DNA of 64,000 nt from Diphasiastrum complanatum. Lineage: Eukaryota > Streptophyta > Lycopodiopsida > Lycopodiales > Lycopodiaceae. The DNA is taken from assembly GCA_029204225.1 (NCBI GenBank), contig CM055102.1, forward strand, positions 255,501 through 319,500, written 5' to 3'. How positions within the stretch are numbered: position 1 is the stretch's first letter; every line of letters begins with the position of its first letter. A program made the position numbers and the translations under genes. This document shows positions 32,529 through 44,175 of the stretch, piece after piece. The notes beneath the pieces are model-generated. The model worked only from the letters and a program-made list of their open reading frames with translations, searched no databases and was not told the DNA's origin.

Positions 32529-34062
32529 CTAGTATAATGGTGGATAGATTCTGGGGGCAAATAAAGTATTGGAGTTATGTGGACCAGTGGTAGCAGACTT
32601 GTGGGGCTCTTTTTCTTTTCTCTTCTGGGCTCTCGTCTGGATAAATACTGGCATCGTAGATGCCTTGGGCTCTCCTACCACACTCATCAAATGCAGATGG
32701 GCAAAGTCTTCTCCTTGCTTCTCTTGACTATTTGGACATGTGAGATATGGGTGTCCATACCCGCAATCTCGACAAAGAGGCACAAAGTTGCCTTGAGGCT
32801 TGTTAGGGAACTCGACGATTCTATGGTTTTCTCCACATCCATAACACTTGATAGGAGCTCTAAATCATGTACCTTTGAGTTGATTGGCGTAGATCGGTAT
32901 TAAGTCTCCATTTGCACCATCTATGAAATGCATTGGAACTGAGTCTTGTGCTTCTCCCTCTAGATAGTAGGATTTTTCGGTGACTTTGACCATATTCAAC
33001 TGTCGACCAACTGGTTGTGGATTTTGTACCACTAAACCTTGGGTTCTGGAGAAAATGGGTGGTAACGCCAATCTAGGCGGCGGTTGGGGTAGGGCACCTT
33101 GACGTTGTGACAATGGAGCAGGGTGTGGAGCGGGCTGCTTGGTTTCTGAGATTGTAGCGACATTTGGTTGTATCATGGTTGCTCATATCACAAATATGAC
33201 AGTATCGTGCAGGTCACTCTAATCTTTGTCTCAACTGCGGGCACTCATTTCTAAGTGTGGTTGCCCTGGAAGTGTGGACACCAGGTGGCTTCTCTCCTTG
33301 GATAGGCGTGGGTAGGGCCTGATTGCATGTCTTTCAGCTTTTGGTCTACTGCCGCGGTAAGGTCAGTTGTGAGCTTTTTGATATGCTCATTGCTTTGCAT
33401 GTGCAGCCGTATCGGCACTATTGGAAGTAGAGGTGAAAGCGTCATCATGCAGCTTATCCTTACGTTTGGTTTTTCGATCCCTTCTGCGTCTTCATTCCTG
33501 ATCAGAGTTATCAGAGTCCAAACTAGTGCTCTCGCTATCATCAACTCTCCTAATGGCATCGACGCAGGCTGCTTGAAAAGACACACATTTGTATCTTTGC
33601 TTCATTTGCAACCTGATTTTCTTGGGTAGTCCTGCCATGAACCATGTTAGGACGCTATGGTCTGGGATAGTATCAAGGTCGCATCCACCACGCAATTTTT
33701 TGATCCGCTCAATATAATCGCGTAGGGACTCGTTCTTCGTATCCATACGAATTCGGCCTAATTGCAAGAATGGATCAGAAAGGAAAAGTATGGTTTTGAA
33801 TCTTGTGATAAATTCAGCCTGTAAAATATTCCAATCGTCGCATTCGTTCTGCTCAAGATTGAAATACCAATCTTTAGCAATATCAATTAAGCACAGATTG
33901 AAGTATCTTAACAACTCTTGTGGGCTGTCATCTCTGTAGGCTCTACATGCTTGGGTGTAGATCTGTAGAAATCGTCACGAATCTCCCTTGCCATCAAACC
34001 TCGGAAGGTCAATTTTGGAAAAATTTCGCGTGATGCATAGTTGCTAGAAACCATTAATAGTG
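32529..34062 (-). pseudogene. Ty3/gypsy gag remnant with zinc knuckles
   Basis: In element sense from about 34060: ITRNFSKIDLPRFDGKGDS, a stop, then QACRAYRDDSPQELLRYFNL, IAKDWYFNLEQNECDDWNIL, AEFITRFKTILFLSDPFLQL, SLRDYIERIKKLRG and WFMAGLPKKIRLQMKQRY, the usual retrotransposon gag core. After frame breaks comes a Pro-rich linker (32865-33176), then two knuckle-like motifs: CYGCGENHRIVEF (last Cys lost) and CRDCGYGHPYLTCP. Nucleocapsid function is ruined by stops and shifts. Confidence 0.82.
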
Positions 34063-34084
34063 TATTGTGCCATTAAGATTTTTC

Positions 34085-34912
34085 AAACGATTGAGTTGAT
34101 TGATTTTGTGGGTCCAATAAAGCCAGTTGTCGATATATTCTGGTTGCGACAAATTATGCAACGAAGAATGTTGAAGCGGAAGCAACGAAACGAAACGATG
34201 TGAAAACTGTCGTTGCTTTTCTGTTCAAATCTATTATTACACATTATGGTTGTCCTCTTGAGTTAGTCAGTGATCATGGTACCCATTTTCTTAATGATAC
34301 GATCCGACTACTGACTACTTATATTCTGATCAAACACAAAAAGACAACCCCGTATAATCCCAAAGCCAATGGATTAGCTGAAAGAGCAAATGGAATATTA
34401 TGCAAGATCTTGAATAAGATCAATGTTGCACATGCTACAGACTGGGAGCTACTTTCAGTGCTCTGGCATATAGAAACATAGAGAAGATCACAACGAAACG
34501 AACGTCTTATTTTCTTACATATGGTATGCATCCAATTCTGTCGATTGAATTCGAGGTGCCTACTTTTCGTATACAAGCGAACGAAGCAGAATGCATTAAA
34601 GAAAGGTTGCTTACTATTGAAGAACTATTCAAATCTCAAAACAATTCAAAGGGTGTTACAGTGAAAATACAGGAGGAACGAAAGGAAAAACATGATACTC
34701 ATATCAAAACTGTTGATCTTAAGACTGATGATTATGCTCTGATTTATGATAGTCGTCATTAGAAATTTTCTGGAAAGCTACATATGAGGTGTATGGGACC
34801 ATACAAGGTCATTGAAGTATTTGAAAACGGTTTTGTCCAACTTCAGTCATTGGACAGTGAATTATTGTCAACGCGTATTAACGGTTCCAGACTAAAGAAA
34901 TATTATTTTTGA
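34085..34912 (+). pseudogene. Ty3/gypsy integrase C-terminal remnant
   Basis: Plus strand, starting FVGPIKP after a shift, then YILVATNYATKNVEAEATKR, FLFKSIITHYGCPLELVSDH, KTTPYNPKANGLAERANGIL, a frameshift at about 34490, YGMHPILSIEFEVPTFRI, a stop at 34760, then GPYKVIEVFENGFVQLQ and the end RLKKYYF. These are the core and C-terminal parts of gypsy integrase. It begins about 25 bases from the start of the minus-strand gypsy gag, head to head. Confidence 0.83.
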
Positions 34913-35748
34913 TGAAGGATTTCGAGGGGAGAATCTTTCAAAAATCTTTCAAGGATCTATCTCGAATTTTTCTTTTTCTATATTTTGAATCTTTCTTTTT
35001 CTTTGATTTATATATTAGTTATTTAAATGTTATTCATTATTTACTTTTTGAACTTAGTAAATCTCTTTTTATTAAATGTTTAAATGCACACGTGTTTCCC
35101 TATGTCATTCACATTTATGTCCATATTTATGACTACGTGTAAGATTGCGTAGGCGTAAGTTTTTTTATTTGAATTTTAAATGGTCTTAAGCTAATTAAGA
35201 TTATCATTTTAGCCATCTCAAAAATCGATAAAGCTACCGCCTATGATTTATGAATTTGACAGGTGTCAAATCAAAGTTGCCACGTATTCATCGTCTCCAC
35301 GGTGTCATAGCAAGTGCTCCAGGCAGCAGAAAGCCAATTAAGAGTCCTCAAAAAGTAGTTCAACGTCATTCTAGGGTTCTTCACTGCTCTAGACGATAAT
35401 TTACCTTTGATTTTTCAGTACTTGATTAGGCTAGCTTTTTATTATTTCTCTCTGCATTTCCTGGCTTTCCCCCTCTCTAATTCAGATCTCATTCATATTG
35501 ATAAAACTGCATCGGAGGTCAATAAGAATATTTTTGTTTTTGTCGTCCTTACTGGCTTTATCCAGGTTAAGAATTTCGGCTATTTTTGTGATATTCTTAG
35601 GAGTGCTATGCTCCGCTTTGTAGTCGGCCTTTGTGCCATCATCAACTTTCCACAAGATCGACGCTTCCAATTGGAGGTAGATCATATGCATCAACCCCCC
35701 CTCTTTGTTTCGCCTCTGTTTATCCCTTCATCTTCACAACACTAGTAG
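34913..35748. other. 3' flank of the gypsy integrase, no gene seen
   Basis: A purine run (GATTTCGAGGGGAGAA) just after the integrase stop could be a polypurine tract, with an LTR to follow, but no matching second LTR is in the window. Confidence 0.35.
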
Positions 35749-36762
35749 GTGCAATACGTGTCAGAGTACCAGCCAACAAGATCAGAAAAGCCTTCCACCA
35801 CCCTCGTAGAGCATATTAAGCACTGCCAAACCACCACTGCCGCACTTCCTAACGCCCTTCGTCTCGCTTATAACGAGCTCAGAGCCCTATATCATGATTG
35901 CCACCAATATCATCCTACAACGCTCATCATTTGCTATAATGTGGCCTTGGCTCATTATAATGACATTGTCCAAGATCCATCCATCAAGCATCCCTACCAG
36001 ATTTCTGACTTTGTTCATTGAATCCGCCTCCACCTTCGACTACCACCAACTTCAGCTAATTTTTTCTCACTAAGACCTCAAAATTGGCGGAGATTGCACC
36101 TTCGACCAGGATCTTTTGTATGACTCTCAAGCAGATGCCATTACTCTCAGATCAATCCTAACATGCCCAAACTCGAGATTGCATCTCCTCCTCGTGGCCT
36201 CTCACCATCTCATGCCATCTCACCACCTCATGCCAGTTCTCCTCCTCGTGCTTCTTCCCCACCTCACAGCTCCTCCTCATCTCTCAAATCTGAACTCCCA
36301 TCAACTTTCCTAGTTCCTCCTCGCCCAGTGGATAACCTCCCTAATCCTGTGGCGGTGCACAAACATTGGTATAATATAGTTTTTATGGTACCTGACTCAG
36401 AGCAGTTGGCCCTCTTTGAAAAGAAATATCTAGACATCAATACCAGAGGCAACTATACACTACCAGGAAAGTTCGAGGAGCTACTCAAAAAGAAGTCAGC
36501 CGATATCCTTTTGCTCCTGCATCCTCAACCAGAGTGGAGGAAGGTGGCACTTTTACGCAACCTAGAGCATATCGAAGAATATCTTACCACACTTGCGATT
36601 CTACGAGCAGATCCAGCGTACCACCCAATGCCCAGAAGGCGATCTTGGTCAGCCTAGCAGCGTTAGGGCCTACAACTGGCCAATCATAAAGTCAGCAAAG
36701 CGTTGGAGCACAACCATCAATTTCCAATGAGCACTCAACTGTTTTCTGACTGACATGGCTAA
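35749..36762 (+). pseudogene. Unrecognised broken ORF with Pro/Ser-rich linker
   Basis: Two open stretches, 35749-36021 and 36163-36657, probably one frame-broken gene: a helical part with LVEHIKHCQTTTAALPNALR, then a Pro/Ser/His-rich linker (SPPHASSPPRASSPPHSSSS), then a helical part EQLALFEKKYLDINTRGNYT and EELLKKKSADILLLLHPQPE. The tail at 36670-36740 (LANHKVSKALEHNHQF) resembles the start of 40060-40515. It is cut by the LTR of element B at 36763. Could be the gag of a gypsy element; I cannot name it. Confidence 0.45.
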
Positions 36763-37407
36763 TGTGAAAAAACTGGATCTTGAATGGATCCAAACTCCCA
36801 AATTACTTGGCTAAGATCTTTGCACAACAAGCTACAAAAGCTAGAAATGGCAAAGCATCCTAATGCTACCTTTGATACACATGAATTTGACAAAGAGACA
36901 GAAGAAACTAGTAAAAGGTACTGATGGCAGCCAAAAATAGCAGCAAACAGGCCTTACTACAGTAGCCTACCACTTTTGGACAGCACCTAAGATCATACAC
37001 AATAGCTTGAAGACAATACACAAAGCAATGCTCTCAATGGAGGAAGAAATTGTGACAATCATCTATTGATCTCTCTCAACAATACAATAAGTTTCTCCAA
37101 CCTGTTCTCCATGAATTGCAGCCTAATATAGGTGAGAGAGATGAATCTCTCTCCTCTCTCTAGAACTCAGGACCCAATTTTAGGGCACTAGTAGCCTAAA
37201 ATAGCCAATTTTGGCCTATATGTCCAAATAACATGATTTTGGTGTCATTTCCAAGGTCCTGAAGTTTGAGACTTCTTCAATATGAAATATATACTAAAAT
37301 AGAAGTATCTAGGCCTCTTTCACATGTGTGAAAGGTTAGATCCAAAACTATGTACAAAAATTGCCAATATAGCGCTCAAACTAGCTAGGAAATGTTGACA
37401 ATTTTCA
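36763..37407 (-). repeat. LTR of minus-strand element B
   Basis: 645 bases, reverse complement of the element A LTRs: starts TGTGAAAAAACTGGATCTTG on the plus strand and ends GTTGACAATTTTCA. The polypurine tract (CACTCCCTCTTCAAC on the plus strand) follows, so it is the 3' LTR. Confidence 0.85.
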
Positions 37408-37422
37408 CACTCCCTCTTCAAC

Positions 37423-38610
37423 TTAACTTGCTAGTTTTACAGCACTACTTTTCTCCAACCTAAGAATGATCTTCATCATGATAATAGATCTCTTCTCAAG
37501 TGTTCTAATATGTACAATATGAAGTACAACATAATTGATATAGATAATAGTGTCCATATAGGATGCTTCACTATTTCTTACATCAATTTTACATAGAATG
37601 GTGAATAAGATACATGTAAAAGAACATAGAATCATAATGAAAGGATTCCTCCATGTATCCACCTTGGAATTCTCTGTAAAATAGCAGCAAACAAGTTGTA
37701 AGTGAAAGTAACCAACAAGTGTTTGCATGCCTCCTCCACATTCCACTATGCCCATAGTGAATGCACCATGTATCTCCATGAATGAACCTCCATCACTACC
37801 TTGCCTTTGTAGATCAATCCATGAAAGCCCTTGATTGAATGAATGCCAAAATGATGTGTTCTCTTCTCCATTTGAATTTGTAAAACCTGAACTTGAAATA
37901 CTTGAAGTATCTCCACAAGATTTGCATACAACCCTTGATCCTACATTGTCAACAATTTGCCAATTTGCCAACACTAGGATGCTAGATCTTGAACTTTGCT
38001 CAAAAGTAAACATATTGACCACTTAAATATCTTTCAAGATCTGAATGAATGCATGTACTTTATCATAAAAACCATCAATGATAACTATTCCATCTCCAAG
38101 ATCCAAAGGATGCAAAACTATGGAACTAGTTCCATTGAATTTTGACAATTCCAACACATTGACATGACAATGTTCATACATGAGATTAAATAAGTAAGGT
38201 AGAGTAAAAGGACACTTCCTTGTTGCTCCAAGAAACTTACTTGAACCTTCAAGAACCTGTAAAAATAGATCCAAAATGTTTTGCCCATGTGGCTCCCCTT
38301 TGATGCTTTTGACTAGCTTCCAATTGCTACTTGCCTCTTTGTGTTGATGAAGCAATTCAAGATCAACATCTTGATCTTCCAATAAAATATCAAGGGCTTT
38401 GCATTTATAAACATCTTCAGATTCAGCAATCTCCCTCTTGATAGTTGCATTATAAGAAATGGAAGAATCTCGAACATTAGAAGCCATGAAAAGAATACAT
38501 AGTACCTTCAACATAAGAATGACTGAAGTACTAATTCTTGTCAAACCTGGACTTCTAATCAATGATACAGGTAATGATAATGACCCCTCACTATCATTCA
38601 CAAAAGCATA
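37423..38610 (-). pseudogene. X region of element B
   Basis: Closely similar to residues 105-336 of the ORF at 27943 (EDVYKCKALDILLEDQDVDL, IKGEPHGQNILDLFLQVLEG, LMYEHCHVNVLELSKF, FTFEQSSRSSILVLANWQIV). A single GAA to TAA change at about 38022 splits it into two open halves. Beyond the stop of the A copy the frame stays open here through GGSFMEIHGAFTMGIVECGG, HLQLVCCYFTENSKVDTWRN and a hydrophobic tail to 37423. That C-terminal part is also present in element C, so the X protein may originally have been longer than in element A. Confidence 0.65.
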
Positions 38611-38671
38611 ACTACTTTAAACACTTCACATTCATCTCTCCCTTTTGACTTGAGATCTTCATCACCAAGTC

Positions 38672-39605
38672 TCATGATAGAACCTTTTGATCTACTTTCT
38701 TTATGAATACATGTGACACCATTTGTTGCACAAATGACTTTCCTGGACACATCACATAAAGATACAAAAGAAACTTTTTCTTCAAAATGCTCAAAATGCC
38801 ATCTTTTTCCGAATGAGTAAATGAGTCATTAGCAACAACCATTTCCAAAGAAGAATTTTCATCACCTCCATTGATGAAGTTAGATCTCTTCTTACCTTTT
38901 CCATTTTTGCACTTTCCATGTAGTTCCATTGAAGAGCCACCAAGAATTGGAAATATATGAGTAGAAGAGTTCAGACATGATACTAATTTAGCACCACATG
39001 ACTCCATTTGACTAGTAGGTAGCATTAGTCCATCTTCAAGATCCAATGGATCCAAAACATTGATCATAGATTCACCAAAAGTTGCAAAGTTAGCACAACA
39101 ATAACTATCTCCAAGAAGCTCATTATATCTCAACCTAGATCTAGCATAAGAAAGCTCTTTAGACTTTGCATAAGATCTACCAATCTTATTGATGCTAGGA
39201 ATTGACTTTTGAAAGTTGAGAGAACCACCAACATCCATTTCATTCCTCTTGTTGGACATAACAAATGCATCAATTTTGTAAAGTCTACCTTGTCTATTGC
39301 CCCTAGTAATCAAGACATATCCATTAGTAATGAAGCAAACATCTCCAACAAACTTTGTCTTGTACCCTTTCTTTAATATTTGACCAACACTTAGCAAATT
39401 CTTTGAAAGTGAAGGAATGTAAAGAACACCATCAAGCCTTGCATTCCTATTAGTAGAAAGACAAATAGGAATTGAGCCAATACCTTTGATCATACACTCA
39501 CCACCATTCGGCATGTGAACCACTTTCTTGGTTCCAACATGAGAGATCAAAGAAGTAAAGAACTCGTTGTGACTAGTCATGTGTGAACTAGATCCACTAT
39601 CACAC
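38672..39605 (-). pseudogene. Copia protease and pre-integrase plus a second X segment, element B
   Basis: In element sense: protease active-site block LCDSGSSSHMTSHNEFFTSL, then KKVVHMPNGGECMIKGIGSI, YIPSLSKNLLSVGQILKKGY and TRGNRQGRLYKIDAFV. The frame then leaves copia sequence and reads NELLGDSYCCANFATFGESM and DLEDGLMLPTSQMESCGAKL, GGSSMELHG, matching the C-terminal half of the X region in element C (ELLGGNTWRLSIFGESMI, DLEEGLVLSTSYMASYGA). So element B has an X segment here and a more complete one downstream. Integrase and RT are absent. The 5' end is lost at about 39605. Confidence 0.75.
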
Positions 39606-39990
39606 AATTTTACAGGTGTGCAGATGAACAAGGTACAAAGTGGATGTGCTGTATGTAGGAGATGGTGGGTGGCTGCTGTCGTTGTCAAATCTATTTGCAT
39701 AGTTGCATGGGATGAGCGTGAAAAGGCCGCGACGTCAGCCTTTGTTGAAATGAACGTTGGTGAAGATGCGAAAAATGCGACACTCTGACAAATGCCTTCC
39801 CTTTTTTGTAAGGGCACCTTCGGCATTTTGTAAGGCAGTGTCACCTTTTTCGCCTGTCACAAATCACATGTAAAAACACAGTGTCGCATTTTTCGTCTTT
39901 TTCGCCTGTGAAAGTTTACTTGTATTTATGCAGACAATCGTGTTTTTCGCCTGTCTTATTTTACATGTATATGTAGAGTGTGCGACAACA
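39605..39990. repeat. 75-base motif plus GGCACCTTCGGC-type repeats
   Basis: 39605-39680 (TTACAGGTGTGCAGATGAAC onward) repeats 7330-7405 with about seven mismatches. 39790-39990 is built of short phrases such as GGCACCTTCGGCATTTTG, AGTGTCACCTTTTTCGCCTG and CAGTGTCGCATTTTTCG, found again at 42170-42300, 49270-49450 and once at 25071. Role unknown; probably parts of another LTR. Confidence 0.5.
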
Positions 39991-40002
39991 TGAGTAAAAA
40001 TG

Positions 40003-40058
40003 CAGCATGAATGGAGGCAAATTAAAATAGGATTTAGGAGAGCAGAGGAGATAAATCC
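40003..40058 (-). repeat. Terminal fragment of family Z LTR
   Basis: TGCAGCATGAATGGAGGCAA through GAGATAAATCCAA matches 5169-5229, the outer end of the LTR at 4531. Confidence 0.7.
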
Positions 40059-40059
40059 A

Positions 40060-40515
40060 AGATGGCCCATCAGCTCAAGAAAGTTGAGCAAGCAGCTCAA
40101 TATCACCAATAGCACATGGACACCCTTCAAGCCTAGATCCTTCAAGAAAAGACAACACGACAAGCTTATCAATCCAACCGTCAACACCTCCTCATAAGAC
40201 AAACAGCGTTGGAACATGGATGTGAATCTCTCCGAGCCTCAGAGAGATCCCTCAAGGATTACATTTGCCAATTGGAGCGTAATGTCTCAAAGGAGCGAAC
40301 AGAGAATCAATGGGCCCAGACCAACTTCAAAACTCAATAAGCGGTCCTAGAAATGAAAGTCCAACAAGTAGACCAGCAGGCCATCTAGGCTGACCTAGAC
40401 TAGATGGTAGCCACGGCAGAAGACGAATCACTGGCCGCTCAAAAGTTGTAGAAGAAGCGCGCCGAATATTACAAGGACCACTCTGGTCGTGTATTGCAAA
40501 CTTACCAGGCATAAA
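40060..40515 (+). pseudogene. Unrecognised coiled-coil-like broken ORF
   Basis: One frame with several stops reads MAHQLKKVEQAAQYHQ, then LIRQTALEHGCESLRASERS, LKDYICQLERNVSKERTENQ, VLEMKVQQVDQQ and LAAQKL, rich in Gln/Glu/Lys/Leu as in a coiled coil. Its opening resembles the end of the broken ORF at 36670-36740, on the other side of element B. Probably the same unrecognised gag-like gene. Confidence 0.45.
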
Positions 40516-40739
40516 TACTACACATATCTAGCAATTCTTTGTTGGTACATTACAACAAATGCTCAATAGACGATGAATTATAGAAATCATTGATGTACTG
40601 CAACTTACTATGCTACTAACTATATGAATTGCTCTCTTTATCTATTTTATTGATTGCTTGGATGCAAAAATATGTTGTTTGTGGTGATGGGTATGTTATA
40701 AATGTCACTTCCAACTTGATGTACTTGGTTAATCTTGAG

Positions 40740-41310
40740 ATAATTGATCTTGATAGGATCTCACACATGTGGAGCCTACTCCCACGTGTTAAGGATGTAC
40801 GTAACTTACTTTAATAAAGTTAGATTGATTTTAGTTAAATCTACACAAGTGTGAAATTGACCCTTGAGTAGAATCTAGAAAAAAGTCATTTTGGTCAAAC
40901 TTTATGTAAATAGATTGCACTTCCATGTGAATGAGTTATTACTCACACATGTCAAGATGCCATTCACACATGTGGATAAGATTGTAGATGATAAGATAGA
41001 GAGATTCCATTAGATCCTATTTTATAGGAAATATTCCTATAATTGTGGAAGACTAGCTTTTTTGTTTCTAACTAATGAGAATAGTCAACTTTGGGAAATG
41101 AGCATATATGGCTCCCATTGGCAAATCTGGATGACTAGGCACTCTTCACACGTGTGAAGGAAGCATTAGATCATATCTATAAGGTTGATTTGTTCAAATC
41201 TTGTGTGTGTGAAATATCAAGCAAAATTGTTATAGAATCAATTTTGTGAAGAAGTGATTTGCTAGGATATTTGAAGTAGATCTATTACACCATCATCCAA
41301 GTTGAACTAG
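40740..41310 (+). repeat. LTR-like region upstream of a copia gag
   Basis: Shares long phrases with 21850-22250 (see there), including several CACAYGTGTG palindromes and the GGAAATATTCCTATAATTG block. It stands 100 bases upstream of a gag start, so it is probably a 5' LTR, though I find no clear primer site. Confidence 0.5.
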
Positions 41311-41412
41311 GTTGATTGGGCCGATATTAGAAGCTTCTTAGAAAGCTAGAAATGTATCTTAGATCACTCATTATCAAGAGATCTTTGTGCATATCATAGG
41401 CATTTATTCATA

Positions 41413-42157
41413 ATGTCATCCATGGGTGGATATTTGTTAGAATCTAGTGAGAAACTGACTTCCACAAACTATTCCATTTGGAAAGTGAGGATGGAACCAC
41501 TACTTGTGGTCCATGACCTCTTTGATATTGTTTTAGGAGTTGAGGAACAGCCTCAAGCTGCCCGAGAACAATTGAAATACAAGAAGAGGGCTAGATTAGC
41601 CTTGCATTGCTTAAAGTTGAATGTAAGCAATGACCACTTGAAGGAAGTGGCTTCTTGTGCCTCTTCAAAAGAGGCTTGGGATTCACTAAAGAGCATTTAT
41701 GAATCCAACAACACTTCAAGAGTGCTTATACTAAGAAACTCGATCTTCCAAAGCATGAGAAGAAATGGAGAAAATGGACAAGAGTATGTCCTAAGGATAA
41801 AATGTTTGAACAACGAATTGGGGTCTATAGGAGAGAAGATCCAAGATAATGAACTAGTACAAGTAATGTTGAATGGATTAGGTGATGAGTTCAATCTTTT
41901 GCTATTCAAGACCAACTTCCATCAATAGATAAGTTGCATAATGCTCTTGTGGCCAAGGAGAGTAGGATTCTACACCTCAAGACAAGAATGGGGTCTATGT
42001 CACTACATGGTGGTGATGAAAAAGCAAACTTTACATCAAAAGGCAAGAAGAAGACTCATCCATTCAAGAAGTACCAAGGCAAGGAGGCTGAGGCCAAGGA
42101 TGGAGGATCTACCTCCAAAGAAAAGCAAAAGAACAAAGCCAAGCTAAAGTGTTTCCA
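41413..42157 (+). pseudogene. Copia gag, nearly complete, cut at the zinc knuckle
   Basis: Starts MSSMGGYLLESSEKLTSTNY, then IWKVRMEPLLVVHDLFDIVL, KKRARLALHCLKLNVSNDHL, SKEAWDSLKSIYESNNTSRV and LVQVMLNGLGDEFNLLLF; 171 residues open before a stop, then LVAKESRILHLKTRMGSMSL and a Lys-rich stretch ending AKLKCF. The knuckle should start with that Cys, but the sequence changes abruptly at about 42157 into repeat sequence. One missing base near 41928 explains the break between its two parts. Confidence 0.8.
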
Positions 42158-42297
42158 AAATGCCTTGAACTCCATTTCAGGCCTACCTTTGGGTTTTTTT
42201 GCATTTCTTTGCCTTTGTCTTTTTAGGCACCTTCGGGATTTGAATACCTTCCCTATTCAAAGGCACCTTCGGGTTTTACGCAACTGTGGCAGACTGG

Positions 42298-42727
42298 TGT
42301 CACCAAACTTATCATAAACTCTAAAATAGTTGGATAGCTAAATATCCCAAGGGCGGTTACCTACTTTGTACATATCAAAGACTGGCGTAAATAGCATTCA
42401 ATGCTTGTAAGATCCTTTTTGAAGACACTTGTAAATATATATATTACTAGTTGAATCAAGTAAGATTTTATTATTATCAGAGTTATAGGTGGCCAGCGTA
42501 ATCATGCTCAACAATCAAGTTGAAGTAATCACTTCAAGCATTCTACCCACTGTTAATATTAATTAGAGCGCAATTTTCTGTCTCACTACTGTATTGTTCA
42601 TTTTGCGCACTTTGTATAAATGATTCATCTTCAATATTTCTACTGCTAACTATTGCATTTCCAATCCTACATGCCTATGTTCAAATCTTCGAGCTTCCGC
42701 TGCCAGTCATCCCCAGCTTTTATGACA
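42298..42727 (+). repeat. 5' LTR of copia element D
   Basis: 430 bases starting TGTCACC and ending TTATGACA, giving a TGTCA/TGACA inverted terminus, and directly followed by a primer site and gag. No second LTR in the window. Confidence 0.75.
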
Positions 42728-42739
42728 TGGTATCAAAGC
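42728..42739 (+). other. Primer-binding site of element D
   Basis: TGGTATCAAAGC, initiator-Met tRNA type, directly after the LTR end. Confidence 0.85.
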
Positions 42740-42839
42740 GGGCATTTCAGTAATCTGCATTTCTACTATGGATTATCAGTCTTGTTTCTACCCAATATTC
42801 TGACATCGTTGTTTCTACCAACGATCTCGTTCAACTAGA

Positions 42840-43640
42840 ATGGATCCATCATCTAGTTTATCTCTCATTGACAAACTTGATGGAGATAACTACCATCTCT
42901 GGAGATTCAAAATGAAGGTTATACTACTAGCCAAAGAACTGTGGGACATAGTTGATGGCATACAGCCCAAACCAGAAGGTGATGCATCCATCATCGCCAA
43001 GTGGAGACTGAGAGATGGCAAAGCATTTGCCATGATCACCGCTCAACATCAAGGATACTCAGATTAGCCACATATGGGCTGATCTGACTGCTAAGGATGC
43101 ATGGGACATCCTAGAAACTCTCTATGATATCAGGGATATGACTTCCAAGCTACACTTGAGAAAGAATTTTTTCACCTTGAGAATGTTTGACGTAGAGAGT
43201 GTTTCGAGTCACCTCAACACTTTCAAAAATCTTATGGAGCAAATGACTGCAACTGGCTCAGTCATAGAGGATTTTGATGCTCTCATGACACTATTAACGA
43301 GTCTACCTGAAGCCTACGAAAATTGGGTCATGGCAATTTCGACCCAGGAGCACCTCACTCTGTCAAGAGTGATTTCGCTGCTCCTACAAGAAGATTTGCA
43401 TCCTCCTCGGGCTCAAGATCGGATCCTCATGCTCTATATTCTAAAAATCAGAAGTTTAGATCCAAGATATCTACAAAGTCAGGTTATACTGACAAGAAGA
43501 GCAACATGCAGATTGGACCAAATTCTTGTTCAAGATCGAATTCAACCTCTTCATTGTTCTAACCAGTGTAGAAATTATTTCTCAGATATTGTAAGAGGAC
43601 TGGCCATGAAATCAAGGGTTGGCGAACTTTGAAGTACAAC
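42840..43640 (+). pseudogene. Copia gag of element D
   Basis: Starts MDPSSSLSLIDKLDGDNYHL, WRFKMKVILLAKELWDIVDG and AKWRLRDGKAFAMI, the standard copia gag N-terminus; a stop/shift near 43065, then MTSKLHLRKNFFTLRMFDVE, SVSSHLNTFKNLMEQMTATG, LMTLLTSLPEAYENWVMAIS and LSRVISLLLQED, after which the frame shifts. The knuckle region (about 43590) is degraded. Same family as the gag fragment in element Z (6119-6375). Confidence 0.82.
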
Positions 43641-43699
43641 AACAAAAAGAAGAAGTAGTTCCAACAAGAAGCACACAATGCAACAACCAGTCACTCAAT

Positions 43700-44175
43700 C
43701 CAGTCACAAAATGAAGATGAAGCTACATTCATCACCAAAGTTGGAGAACAACAGAATATCAATTCCTGGTATCTAGATTTTGGAGCAACTCAACACATGA
43801 CTCACCATCACGACTGGTTCAAAGACTATAAGTCATTCACCCACTCTTGAGTTGTGCTACTTGGAGACAACTCATCACATTCAATCGAAGGTGAAGGAAA
43901 GGACAAAGTTGAATTCTAGAGATGTGAAGTCAAGTTGCTATCCAATGTTCTCCATGTTTCAGATTCGACCAAGAATCTACTCTCAGTTAGCAGAATCATC
44001 AATTCAGGTTGGAGGGTGAATTTGATACAGTCGGAAGGTCTTAGCCTATGGAAGAAGAACGTTTGTGACAAGTGTCACCATCTCTCTAGAACTCGAGTTG
44101 GAAGATTTTTGACTTTTCAAAATCAACATGATAATATGTACAAGGTGGTGGTGGACATAAATCCAACCCCATGAT
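43700..44175 (+). pseudogene. Copia protease/pre-integrase remnant of element D
   Basis: Reads NSWYLDFGATQHMTHHHDWF, where the DSGA active-site Ser is Phe, then LLGDNSSHSIEGEGK, a stop, LLSNVLHVSDSTKNLLSVSR and WRVNLIQSEGLSLWKKN. It ends after NMYKVVVDINPTP. Confidence 0.78.
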
